Assembly (NCBI RefSeq): GCF_013408655.1
Contig: NZ_JACCBP010000001.1
Span: 2,666,001-2,730,000 of the forward strand
Length of the DNA: 64,000 nucleotides
Reading direction: 5' to 3'
Origin: Pigmentiphaga litoralis
GTDB lineage: Bacteria > Pseudomonadota > Gammaproteobacteria > Burkholderiales > Burkholderiaceae_B
Under the pieces are notes generated by a model that saw nothing but the letters and a program-made list of their open reading frames with translations, ran no database searches and had not been told where the DNA came from. Every line of letters starts with the position of its first letter. The first letter of the stretch is position 1. A program made the translations under genes and the position numbers. This document shows positions 8,710 through 16,860 of the stretch, piece by piece.

Positions 8710-9282
8710 ATGACCACTGCCTTCAACTCCCCTGCTGTCTCCACCCCAGCGAATACCTGGCTGAAAACCTACTATTTTTTGCGTGCAGCGTTCTCCTTCG
8801 TCTGGGTCCTGGCGGCGCTGACGGCAGGCCGCACGACCCCGCTTGTCGGGATGATGCTGCTTGTCGCGTATCCCGCATGGGACGCCGTGGCCAACTTTAT
8901 TGATGCCCGGCAAAGCGGTGGCGCTCGCCGCAACCCGACGCAGATGTTCAACGTATTTGCGAGCGGCATGGTGACCGTGTCCATCGCCGTCGCGTTGACC
9001 GTCAGCATGCATGCCGTGCTCGGCGTGTTCGGTGTGTGGGCGGCGCTGGCCGGACTGCTGCAGCTCGCCACCGGCGTCCGGCGTTGGAAGACCCATGGCG
9101 CGCAGTGGCCCATGATCCTCAGCGGCGCGCAATCGACACTGGCGGGCGTCCTCTTCATCCAGCGCGCTGCGGGGCCCGGCCTCCCGGGCATTGCCGACAT
9201 CGCGCCGTACGCCGCGTTTGGCGCGTTCTACTTCCTGGTGTCCGGCATGGCACTGCTCGTGAAAGATTTCCGGCGCCCCTGA
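8710..9282 (+). CDS. small polytopic membrane protein, DUF308/HdeD-like
   Basis: A 190-residue protein made almost entirely of hydrophobic helices (about six: 18-38, 44-62, 78-98, 102-120, 134-150 and 162-182) with short, partly basic loops such as GVRRWKTH. Size and layout suit the DUF308/HdeD group, but I do not recognise a diagnostic motif. ATG 8710 follows a weak ribosome site. The TetR operator upstream ties it to the neighbouring repressor, a common layout for stress-inducible membrane proteins. Function unknown. Confidence 0.65.
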   Translation: MTTAFNSPAVSTPANTWLKTYYFLRAAFSFVWVLAALTAGRTTPLVGMMLLVAYPAWDAVANFIDARQSGGARRNPTQMFNVFASGMVTVSIAVALTVSMHAVLGVFGVWAALAGLLQLATGVRRWKTHGAQWPMILSGAQSTLAGVLFIQRAAGPGLPGIADIAPYAAFGAFYFLVSGMALLVKDFRRP

Positions 9283-9313
9283 GCGTGCGCCGGAGTCGGC
9301 AGGGCCCCGGCCT

Positions 9314-10762
9314 TCAGGCCGGGGGTGCGCCGGCAGCGGGATAAGCGGCCATCCGGATCGTCGCCCTCGCGGCGACGATGGACAGGATGGCCGCGATCGT
9401 CAGACTGGCCGCCAGGCCCAGCATGGCGGCAACCAGCGCTGTCGCCATGGACCGGGGATCGGGCGACGGCCCTGCCACCGTAAAGAACACGCCACCGAAG
9501 ATCGCCACCCCCAGCGCCGCACTGATCTGCAAGGCGGAATTGGTGATGCCGGCAATCATCCCGGAACCACTGGCCGGGGCGCGATCGATGACGGAACGTA
9601 CCAGTGTCGGCAGCGCCCAACCCTGGCCAAAGCCCAACAGACCTATCGCAATGATCAGTGGCAGGTGCGCGGGCATCTGTCCGGGGGCGTCCGCGACCAG
9701 GACAGCCAGCCACACACAACCCACCACTTCCAGCACCATGCCCATGACGGCAACCCAACGACCGAAGACGCGGATCGCCAGCGGGGTCGTTAAAGGCCCG
9801 ATGAAAAAGCCGATGCCGAACGGTAGAAATACCAGGCCCGTCTCCAAGGGGTCCAGGCCCAGCGCCGATTGCAGGTAGACGGAGAAGACCAGAAAAAATG
9901 CCGAGATGACATAGAAAAACAGCACGCCCCCCAGGCCGCTCATCAGGCCGGGCGTGCGGACCAGATCGACGCTGACCAGCGGCACCCCGCCGCGCCGGGC
10001 ATAGGCCATCTCGTATCGCCAGAAGCCGTAGCCGGCGGCCGGGCAGGCGGCCAGCATCGCCAACGCCCACCCGGGCCACCCCATTTCGCGTCCTTCGACC
10101 AACGGCACGATGAGCAGGCCCAGGGTCAAAGCGCACAGCAGCACACCAACCAGGTCGACGGGTGCGGGGCGGTCGCCGCGGGCGTCGGGCAGCAAAGGCA
10201 AGCCGCCGATCAGGACCGCGGCAACCACGGGCAGGTTGATCAAAAAGATGATGCGCCACTCAAGGTGGAAAAGGTCTGCCGAGATCAATGCGCCGCCCAG
10301 CGCTTGCGCGACCACCGCCGCCAATCCGACTGCCGCCGCGTAGAAACCCAAGGCGCGTGAACGCTCATGTTCCGGAAAGAGGGCATGAATGGAGGCAAGG
10401 CCTTGCGGCGCCATGGCGGCGGCGCTCAGCCCTTGCAGCACGCGCCCCGCGATCAGCATCTCGGGCGAGCTTGCAAGCCCGCATAGCAGCGACGTCAGTC
10501 CAAAGCCAGTGATACCCAAGAGGAAGATCTTTCGTCTGCCGAAGATATCGCCAAGCCGCCCTCCGGTGATGAGAAAGACCGCATAGGCCCCGGCATAGCC
10601 GGAAATCACCATCTGCAGTTCGGCCGCGCTCGTCCTCAAGTCCGCTTGCATGGAGGGCAAGGCGACATTGACGATGAAGAAGTCCAGCGGGGGCAGAAAC
10701 GCCCCGACCAGCAACACCGCGAATGCCAGCCAGCGGCGCTTGTCTGAAGTGTTCGTTTCCAT
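9314..10762 (-). CDS. MFS drug exporter, EmrB/QacA (DHA2, 14-TM) family
   Basis: Proton-coupled exporter of 482 residues with about 14 membrane helices. Motif A is visible as GGRLGDIFGRRK after TM2, and the family block WRIIFLINLPV follows TM5-6. N-terminal FLPPLDFFIVNVALPSM is typical of QacA/EmrB proteins. ATG 10762 was chosen because MxxNTSDKRRWLAFAVL leads directly into TM1; the longer frame runs through the upstream gene. It starts 22 bp after the SnoaL-like gene and should be co-transcribed and controlled by the divergent TetR regulator. Confidence 0.9.
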   Translation of the reverse strand: METNTSDKRRWLAFAVLLVGAFLPPLDFFIVNVALPSMQADLRTSAAELQMVISGYAGAYAVFLITGGRLGDIFGRRKIFLLGITGFGLTSLLCGLASSPEMLIAGRVLQGLSAAAMAPQGLASIHALFPEHERSRALGFYAAAVGLAAVVAQALGGALISADLFHLEWRIIFLINLPVVAAVLIGGLPLLPDARGDRPAPVDLVGVLLCALTLGLLIVPLVEGREMGWPGWALAMLAACPAAGYGFWRYEMAYARRGGVPLVSVDLVRTPGLMSGLGGVLFFYVISAFFLVFSVYLQSALGLDPLETGLVFLPFGIGFFIGPLTTPLAIRVFGRWVAVMGMVLEVVGCVWLAVLVADAPGQMPAHLPLIIAIGLLGFGQGWALPTLVRSVIDRAPASGSGMIAGITNSALQISAALGVAIFGGVFFTVAGPSPDPRSMATALVAAMLGLAASLTIAAILSIVAARATIRMAAYPAAGAPPA

Positions 10763-10784
10763 GATGTTCAGCCCGGCGCCGCGC

Positions 10785-11258
10785 TCAGGCCGGAAGGCCG
10801 AAGCGTTCCGTTCCCGCAACCGGCGTCCAGTTCTGGAGCGGCGTTGCGTAATGCATGTCAAACGTGCGCTGTTCGAACGCCCAACGACCGTTCCTTCGCT
10901 GATAGATGTCGTGGTACTGGCCGCTTACCTGCAGGGGGCCCTGATCGACGTCGTAGAAAAGGCAATCCGCCGCCACCCGTCCGCGGCCCGTGTCTCCTTC
11001 CACGGTGATCAGCGCGTTCGCCATCCAGTGATGCATGTGTGGCATGCGCTTCATGTTCACACGCGCCTGCGCCAGGATGGCCTCGAGCCCTTCGGAGTTT
11101 CCATTCGCGCCAAGATACAGCCGCGAGTCCGGATGCCACAGGGTAGCCAGCAGCGCTTCGTTCATCGTATCGAAGGCTTCGGCGTAATTGGCAATCAGGG
11201 TCTCGATCGCAATGCGGCTTTCGATGGCGTCCAGGCGTGCTTCAAGGTCGTTTGACAT
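10785..11258 (-). CDS. SnoaL-like (NTF2 fold) protein
   Basis: A 157-residue protein of the SnoaL_4 / DUF4440 kind. It has an N-terminal helix pair (RIAIETLIANYAEAFDTMNEALLATLWHPDSRLYL), then strands with HHWMANALITVEGD and a closing YHDIYQRRNGRWAFEQRTFDM. Such proteins are small-molecule isomerases, dehydratases or binding proteins. ATG 11258 was chosen; the longer frame would cross the two operator palindromes. First gene of an operon with the MFS exporter, so it may modify or bind the exported compound. Confidence 0.8.
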   Translation of the reverse strand: MSNDLEARLDAIESRIAIETLIANYAEAFDTMNEALLATLWHPDSRLYLGANGNSEGLEAILAQARVNMKRMPHMHHWMANALITVEGDTGRGRVAADCLFYDVDQGPLQVSGQYHDIYQRRNGRWAFEQRTFDMHYATPLQNWTPVAGTERFGLPA

Positions 11259-11292
11259 GGTGATTCCGTTGCGTTGAACAGCGTTGATAAAC

Positions 11293-11383
11293 ATACCAAT
11301 CGGTACATAAATAGTCCCAAAAAAACGCGGCCGTCTGTGTCTGGAAAGGCGCCGCGCGTGCTTATTTACATACCGATCGGTAT
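11293..11383. promoter_or_regulatory. paired TetR operators between divergent genes
   Basis: Two related palindromes: ATACCGATCGGTAT (11370-11383, perfect 14 bp) and ATACCAATCGGTAC (11293-11306, two changes). They are 77 bp apart centre to centre. The near site lies 35 bp upstream of the SnoaL-like start on the minus strand, where it would overlap the promoter. The far site lies between that promoter and the one for the TetR gene. They are probable binding sites of the adjacent TetR-type regulator. Confidence 0.7.
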
Positions 11384-11423
11384 AAATATACGGGGTGGAA
11401 TTGCCCGATGTCAACCGCGCTCG

Positions 11424-11452
11424 TTGCCCACGGATTATGTATCGTTTAGTAT
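11424..11452 (+). promoter_or_regulatory. promoter of the second TetR gene
   Basis: TTGCCC (11424-11429), 17 bases, then TAGTAT (11447-11452). This would start transcription near 11459 and give a leader of about 20 bases with GGAG before the ATG at 11479. Confidence 0.45.
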
Positions 11453-11478
11453 GTAATTTTGGATAGCCGGAGAGTGTG

Positions 11479-12102
11479 ATGGCGCAACGAGGCCGCCCCC
11501 GTACGTTCGACCGTGACGCGGCATTGACCTCGGCGATGCATTTGTTCTGGGAGCACGGCTATGAATCGACCTCCCTGTCTCAGCTGAAAGCGGCGATGGG
11601 CGGGGGGATTTCCGCCCCCAGTTTCTATGCTGCCTTCGAGTCCAAGGAGGCCCTGTACAAGGAGGCGCTGGAGCGATACATGTCGCTCTATGGAGACCTC
11701 ACCAAGAGCCTTTACGATGCGTCGATCGCACCGCGAGAGGCGGTGTTGATGACCTTGCAGCGCGCGGCAAAGATGTATTGCGAGGGGGGACACCCGAAGG
11801 GCTGCATGGTGGCGTCCGGCGCCATGGGCGCGGGTGCATCCGGGAGCGAGGACATCACGCAGTTGCTTCAAGGCATGCGGGGCCGCGCACGCGCCGGCTT
11901 TCACGCTTGCGTGGAACGCGGCATCGATACCGGTGAATTGCGCGAGTCAACCGATGCCAAGTCGCTGGCCATCGCGTTCGACAGCTTTTTCATGGGTATT
12001 TCGGTACTTGCCCGCGACGGTGTTCCGTACGCCGTGATGAAGAAAGCCGTCGTGCAAGCCATGGGCATGTGGGATTGCGCCGTCAAGCCCGCTCGGGATT
12101 AG
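11479..12102 (+). CDS. TetR/AcrR-family regulator
   Basis: Regulator of 207 residues. MAQRGRPRTFDRDAALTSAMHLFWEHGYESTSLSQL is a classic N-terminus; the helix-turn-helix lies at about 30-52. The C-terminal part with EGGHPKGCMVASGA resembles the AcrR/NemR-like group in which a conserved Cys can sense electrophiles. ATG 11479 is preceded by GGAG with six bases between; GTG 11476 is possible. It is divergent from the SnoaL-MFS operon, with two palindromes in between, so it is the likely repressor of that operon. Confidence 0.9.
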   Translation: MAQRGRPRTFDRDAALTSAMHLFWEHGYESTSLSQLKAAMGGGISAPSFYAAFESKEALYKEALERYMSLYGDLTKSLYDASIAPREAVLMTLQRAAKMYCEGGHPKGCMVASGAMGAGASGSEDITQLLQGMRGRARAGFHACVERGIDTGELRESTDAKSLAIAFDSFFMGISVLARDGVPYAVMKKAVVQAMGMWDCAVKPARD

Positions 12103-12111
12103 GCGCCGGGA

Positions 12112-12900
12112 TCACCCCAAGCGCAGCGCCGACGAAATGCTGGCGGCCGTCCGCCGCGCGTGCTGGGCCAGTGGTGCATCGGCACGCAGTTCATCGTCGA
12201 TCGACAAACCGGCCACGATGATCGCGGCCACTGGTTCGTTGTTGCGGCCCAGGATCGGGCAGGCCATCGTGCCGACCCCCGGCCGCATCTCGCTCAAGGC
12301 AAACGATATGCCGCCGTCGGCACGGATCGCATCAAGACGGTCCGCGACGGCCTTGTAGCGCTGGGCGCCGACCCGCGCCCGCCCGGCCTCGGGCGTCATG
12401 GCGGCCAATACCGCGCGGCCGCTCACGCTGGCATCCATCGGAAAGCGCGTGCCAATGTCCGTGATGATGTTGAGCGGGGTGGACGGCGTCCAGATGCGTT
12501 CGATGATGACCACGTGATCGAGCGCCGGGACCGAGATCGACACCACCGCGCGGCGCTTGCCGACACCCTTCTCCTGCAGTTCGATCGCATGCGGCAGCGC
12601 GGCCCGGCGCACGCCCAGCCGGTCCTGCTGCGCCGTGCCCAGCACCAGGCATTGCGGCCCCAGCGTGTAGATGCCGTCCCGCGCCTGCACCATGCCCCAA
12701 TGCAGCAAGGTGCGCAGCAGGCGGTGCACCGTCGTGCGGTCGATCTGGGTCAGGTTGGCAAGCGTCAGCGCCGACGCGCCCTCGGGCAGCGGCAGCAGCG
12801 CATTGAGCACGATGAAGGCGCGGTCAATGACCTGGACGCGCCCGGTGGCGGGCGTCGCGGGTGGGGTGGCCTGGGCCGCATCGGAAGGAAGAGAAGTCAT
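12112..12900 (-). CDS. IclR-family regulator
   Basis: Regulator of 262 residues. The winged helix is at about 22-85 (VIDRAFIVLNALLPL ... LTQIDRTTVHRLLRTLLHWGMV) and the GAF-like effector domain at about 95-260. The end of that domain, GVGTMACPILGRNNEPVAAIIVAG, is diagnostic. It is divergent from a Bug receptor gene. A TG/CA-rich element in the intergenic region recurs before the alcohol dehydrogenase / enoyl-CoA hydratase pair at 16750-16787, which suggests that it controls the whole 13108-17616 cluster. Confidence 0.92.
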   Translation of the reverse strand: MTSLPSDAAQATPPATPATGRVQVIDRAFIVLNALLPLPEGASALTLANLTQIDRTTVHRLLRTLLHWGMVQARDGIYTLGPQCLVLGTAQQDRLGVRRAALPHAIELQEKGVGKRRAVVSISVPALDHVVIIERIWTPSTPLNIITDIGTRFPMDASVSGRAVLAAMTPEAGRARVGAQRYKAVADRLDAIRADGGISFALSEMRPGVGTMACPILGRNNEPVAAIIVAGLSIDDELRADAPLAQHARRTAASISSALRLG

Positions 12901-12972
12901 GGCGACTTTTTAACCCAGCGCCGCGCGCCGCGCTTTTTCCGATTGACGCGATCGCGGTGCATGGATAGTCTT

Positions 12973-13012
12973 TGTGTGCACACTACACACTGCAAGTGCG
13001 CAATATACACAT
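12973..13012. promoter_or_regulatory. candidate IclR operator, copy 1
   Basis: An element running from TGTGTGCA (12973-12980) to ACACAT (13007-13012), with an internal perfect palindrome GTGTGCACAC. In inverted orientation it matches about 25 of 40 positions, allowing a 2-bp gap, with the element before the enoyl-CoA hydratase gene. It lies 73-112 bp upstream of the IclR start and about 95 bp before the Bug start. Confidence 0.45.
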
Positions 13013-13107
13013 AAGAAATCAGTCTGAGGCGGTGGGGACATCCCGGTGCACGGCGGCGTAGACTGCGTCGCTATCGAATCACGTCAGCTTTTTCCTGAAG
13101 GTGCCGC

Positions 13108-14082
13108 ATGCCGTTACGTCCCGTCCTTACGCCGCTTTCCCTGGCCGCCGCACTGGCCATCGCCCTGCCCGGCGGCGCCCTGGCCGCCTACCCCGACAAG
13201 CCCATCCGGCTGGTCGTGCCGTTTGCGGCAGGCGGGGCGGTCGACGCGGTTGCGCGCACCGTGGCGGCCCGCCTGACCGACACGCTGAACCAGCGGGTGA
13301 TCGTCGAAAACCGCGCGGGCGCATCGGGCACCATCGGCGCCGAAGCCGTCGCGCGGTCTCCGGCCGACGGCTACACGCTGTTGTTGACGGCATCAACCGT
13401 GGTGGTCAATCCCTTCATCATGAAAGAGAAGCCGCGCTTCGACACCATCAAGGACCTGACGGCGCTGAACCTCGTGGCCTCCGGCCCCTTGCTGTTCGTG
13501 GCGGCGCCCAACGTCAACGCCACGTCGGCGCAAGACTTCGTGGCCAAGGCCAAAGCCAATCCCGAACGCTTCAACTTTGCCGTGGGCGGCTTTGGTGCGG
13601 CGGGCCATCTGGCGGTCGAATCGTTCAAGTTCCGCGCCGGCCTGCCCGTGCCGACCATTCTGTACAAGGGCACGGCCCCTGCCCTGGTCGATCTGATGGG
13701 CGGCCAGGTCAGCGGCATGATCGATCCCTTGCTGACGTCCCTGCCGCCGGTCAAAGGCGGCAAGTTGAAAGCGTTGGCAATTACCGGCGACAAGCGCAGC
13801 CCGCTTGCGCCCGACGTGCCGACCTTTGCCGAAGCCGGCTTTCCGGACGTCAACTTTTCAACTTGGTATGGGTTCTGGGGCCCGGCCAACCTGCCGCAAG
13901 ACGTGATCGACACGCTGGAAGGCGCGGTCAAGAAGGTCGTGGCCAATCCCGAGGTCAAGACCTGGTTCGCCAGCCAGGGCCTGGATCCCTCGGGTATCTC
14001 GGGCGCCCGCTTCCGGGCTTTCATCGATCAGGAGTCGGTCAAGTCGCAGCAGATCGTGAATGCCGCGCACATCTCGGAATAA
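13108..14082 (+). CDS. Bug-family TTT periplasmic receptor (2)
   Basis: Receptor of 324 residues with a clean signal peptide (cut after ALA, about residue 26). Mature start AYPDKPIRLVVPFAAGGAVDAVART, then VIVENRAGASGTIG, SPADGYTLLL, FAVGGFGAAGHLAVE and ILYKGTAPALVDLMGGQ. ATG 13108 follows GAAGGTG. Divergent from the IclR regulator and followed (convergently) by the CoA ligase / dehydrogenase pair, so it may deliver their acid substrate. Confidence 0.93.
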   Translation: MPLRPVLTPLSLAAALAIALPGGALAAYPDKPIRLVVPFAAGGAVDAVARTVAARLTDTLNQRVIVENRAGASGTIGAEAVARSPADGYTLLLTASTVVVNPFIMKEKPRFDTIKDLTALNLVASGPLLFVAAPNVNATSAQDFVAKAKANPERFNFAVGGFGAAGHLAVESFKFRAGLPVPTILYKGTAPALVDLMGGQVSGMIDPLLTSLPPVKGGKLKALAITGDKRSPLAPDVPTFAEAGFPDVNFSTWYGFWGPANLPQDVIDTLEGAVKKVVANPEVKTWFASQGLDPSGISGARFRAFIDQESVKSQQIVNAAHISE

Positions 14083-14202
14083 ACAGGCAACGCGGGCGGC
14101 CTCACGCCGCGCGCGGTTGCAGCCCATGCATCCCGCCTATACCGGATGCGCGCCGTCATTGATCACCGATCAGACCTGAGCGGACGTCAACCTTGAGCGC
14201 GC

Positions 14203-15705
14203 TCAGTCCGGATCCATCAACAGCTGCCGGACCTTCGCGCGCTGGATCTTGCCGTAGTGCGACTTGGGAATGCTGGCGGCAAACCTGACGACCCGCGGCT
14301 TCTTGAAGCCGGACAGCACGGTGCCGCAATGGGCCAACAGGCCCTCGGCATCCACGTCGGCCCCGGCTTCCCGCACGACCAGCACGCCGATCCGCTCTCC
14401 CCACTCCGGATCCGGCAATCCGGCAGCGGCGGCGTCGGCCACCCCCGGATAGCTGCACACGGCGCGCTCGACCTCGTCAGGCAGCACCGACTTGCCCCCG
14501 GTCCGTATCACTTCCTTGAGCCGGCCCGTAATGCGCAGCACACCCGTGTCGTCCAGCATGCCCAGGTCACCGCTGCGGAACCAGCCATCCTGGAAGGTTT
14601 GCGCCGTCAGGTCCGGCTTGCCCCAATAACCCGCGGCCAGGTGCGCGCCGCGGATCCAGACTTCACCTTCCACATCGGGCGCCGCCAGACCGTCATCCGC
14701 GTCGATGCGCACTTCGCAACCGAACAAAGGCCGGCCCGCCGTGCGGATGCGCGCGTCACGCGTGGCGGGATCGCGCAGCGCGTCGGGCGACTGATAACAA
14801 CTCCACGACGCTTCGGTCAGGCCGTAGATGATGCCGATACGCGGACCGAATGCGTCAATGGCCGCCATGAACACGTCGGGTGGGATGGCCGCCGCGCCCA
14901 CATCGATCGTGCGCAGCGCCGACAGGTCGGCGTCTTGCGGCCGGGTCTCTTTCAACAGCCGCACCAGATGTGTCGGCACCAGGGACGTCGATGCCGCCCG
15001 ATACTGCTGCAACAGGTCCAGGAAACGCTGCGGCTGGAAACGTCCGGCCAGCACCACCGTGCCCCCCGCTGCGATCTGCGCGAACACCACGATGGCCGCG
15101 ATCGGCCAGATCGGCCGCATGTTCAGCATGACGTCGCCGGGGCCCTGGCCGCGGCCCGTCACGATGTTGTGCAGGGCGGACGTCAGGCTGCCATGCGTGA
15201 TGATCACGGCCTTGGGCACCCCCGTCGTGCCACCGGTGTAATTGAGTGACGCCATCGCTTCGGGCGCGGGCCGCGACGCCGGTTCGGCGCGCCGCGGTGC
15301 GTTGGCGACGTCCACTTCCAGCGGAATCAGGCGAACGCCGGGGACGGCAGCGTGCAGCGCTTGCGCCCGTTCGGCATGGTCGTGACCGTAGGCCAGCAGC
15401 CGCGCGCCCGCATCCCGCAACTGCGCGGCCTGCTCGTCCAGGCTCAGGCTCGGGTCCAGCGGCACCCGCACCAGTCCGGCCGACATCAGCCCGTAATCCC
15501 ACAGCAGGTAGTCCGACGTGTTGTCGCCCAGGATGGCCACCCGGTCCTGGAACGCGTAGCCCTGCTCGCACAACGATGCGCCCAGGCCGAACGCCAGGCC
15601 CGTGAACTCGCCGATGGGCAAGGCGCGGCCGCTATCCGCATCGATCACCGCGACCTGCTCGGGCCACTGCTGCGCGCACCGGCGCAAGACGCTGCCAACG
15701 TTCAT
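14203..15705 (-). CDS. AMP-dependent acyl-CoA ligase
   Basis: Adenylate-forming enzyme of 500 residues that should activate a carboxylic acid to its CoA thioester with ATP. The P-loop-like A3 motif is at 156-166 (YTGGTTGVPKA); also present are YGLTEASWSCY, GWFRSGDLGML and the C-terminal catalytic-lysine region PKSHYGKIQRAKV. The start overlaps the dehydrogenase stop by four bases (ATGA at 15702-15705), so the two are translationally coupled. The substrate may be an aromatic or short branched acid; sequence alone does not decide. A small hairpin (TTGAG-CGCG-CTCAG) overlaps its stop. Confidence 0.9.
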   Translation of the reverse strand: MNVGSVLRRCAQQWPEQVAVIDADSGRALPIGEFTGLAFGLGASLCEQGYAFQDRVAILGDNTSDYLLWDYGLMSAGLVRVPLDPSLSLDEQAAQLRDAGARLLAYGHDHAERAQALHAAVPGVRLIPLEVDVANAPRRAEPASRPAPEAMASLNYTGGTTGVPKAVIITHGSLTSALHNIVTGRGQGPGDVMLNMRPIWPIAAIVVFAQIAAGGTVVLAGRFQPQRFLDLLQQYRAASTSLVPTHLVRLLKETRPQDADLSALRTIDVGAAAIPPDVFMAAIDAFGPRIGIIYGLTEASWSCYQSPDALRDPATRDARIRTAGRPLFGCEVRIDADDGLAAPDVEGEVWIRGAHLAAGYWGKPDLTAQTFQDGWFRSGDLGMLDDTGVLRITGRLKEVIRTGGKSVLPDEVERAVCSYPGVADAAAAGLPDPEWGERIGVLVVREAGADVDAEGLLAHCGTVLSGFKKPRVVRFAASIPKSHYGKIQRAKVRQLLMDPD

Positions 15706-16730
15706 GACCAGCCTTCCATCACGACCCGCCCTTCCACCGCCTTGGCATCGACCAGGGCATGGCCGTGCGACGCTTCATCGAACGACACGGTGGCCGAAAT
15801 GATCGGCTTGATCTGCCCGTTGGCCAGCATGGCCAGGGCATGGCGGATGTCTTCCAGCGTTGCGCTGCCCGACCCGGCAATCCGGATGCGGCGGCCGATC
15901 AGCAGGCCCGGTGACACGTCCACCGGCTTGCCATCCAGATTGCCCAGCACGACCACGATGCCGCCTTGCGCCATGGTGCGCAGCACTTCCGGCAGCGTCA
16001 TGCCCAGGTTGTCGATTGCCACGTCCACCCCCTGCTTGCCGGTCAGGCGCCAGACCTCCGCGCCAAACTTCAGGTCTGGGGCCACGACCACCTCGTCGGC
16101 GCCCAAGGCCTTCAGATGCTCGGCCTTGGCCGGGCTCGACGTCACCGCAATCGATCGCGCGCCCAGCGCCTTCACGATCTGGATCTGGTGGATGCCCAGG
16201 CCGCCGCTGGCCCCCGTGATCAGCACCGAATCGCCGGGGCTGACATTGGCCAGGGTCCGCAGCGCGCGCAGGCTGGTGCCGATCGGGCAGCAGGCCAGCG
16301 CCGCCGCTTGCCACGGCAGGCCAGCCGGCACGCTGATCGCCATGCTGGCGGGCACGCTCACATATTCGGCATAGCCGCCCACCGTATCGACCGCGGGCAG
16401 GCCCAGGGCACGGCACATGTCCTGCCGTCCGCGCAGGCAGTTGCGGCACATGCCGCAGAACTGGCGCTGATAGATGACCACGGCATCGCCCACCTTGTGG
16501 GTGATGACATCGGCGCCGACCTCGATCACCTCGCCCGCGGTCTCGTGCCCCAGCACCACGCCCGTCTTGGCGCCGGGCAGCTTGCCCGCGCGGTGCAGGA
16601 TGTCGTGGTGGCAGATACCGGCCGCGCGGACCCGCACCAGCACGTCGCCCGGTCCCGGACGCGGGGTGTCGACTTCCTGGACCTGCAGGGTATCGGGCCC
16701 GCCAAAGGCGGAAAGGATGACGGCTTTCAT
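15702..16730 (-). CDS. zinc-dependent alcohol dehydrogenase (MDR family)
   Basis: A 342-residue oxidoreductase. Catalytic zinc ligands C40 and H62-E63 (GHETAGEV) are present, the structural zinc quartet is C92/C95/C98/C106 (CGMCRNCLRGRQDMC), and the nucleotide fold is ITGASGGLGIHQ. ATG 16730 was chosen; the longer frame runs backwards through the divergent hydratase gene and is artefactual. It is the first gene of a two-gene operon with the CoA ligase: alcohol or aldehyde oxidation followed by CoA activation makes biochemical sense. Confidence 0.92.
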   Translation of the reverse strand: MKAVILSAFGGPDTLQVQEVDTPRPGPGDVLVRVRAAGICHHDILHRAGKLPGAKTGVVLGHETAGEVIEVGADVITHKVGDAVVIYQRQFCGMCRNCLRGRQDMCRALGLPAVDTVGGYAEYVSVPASMAISVPAGLPWQAAALACCPIGTSLRALRTLANVSPGDSVLITGASGGLGIHQIQIVKALGARSIAVTSSPAKAEHLKALGADEVVVAPDLKFGAEVWRLTGKQGVDVAIDNLGMTLPEVLRTMAQGGIVVVLGNLDGKPVDVSPGLLIGRRIRIAGSGSATLEDIRHALAMLANGQIKPIISATVSFDEASHGHALVDAKAVEGRVVMEGWS

Positions 16731-16749
16731 GGGTCGCTCCGAATGATGA

Positions 16750-16787
16750 ATGTGCGTTATATGCACATACTGTTTACATTGCACACA
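16750..16787. promoter_or_regulatory. candidate IclR operator, copy 2
   Basis: Element from ATGTGCG to TGCACACA in the gap between the divergent dehydrogenase (start 16730) and hydratase (start 16861). On the opposite strand it resembles the 12973-13012 element: TGTGTGCA at one end, GTGC in the middle and CACAT at the other end. Confidence 0.45.
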
Positions 16788-16860
16788 TTGGGATATAGTT
16801 TGCGACTCGAGCCGGATGGTGTCAACGCCGAATGTCCGCTCATCATGACAAGGAGCGTCC

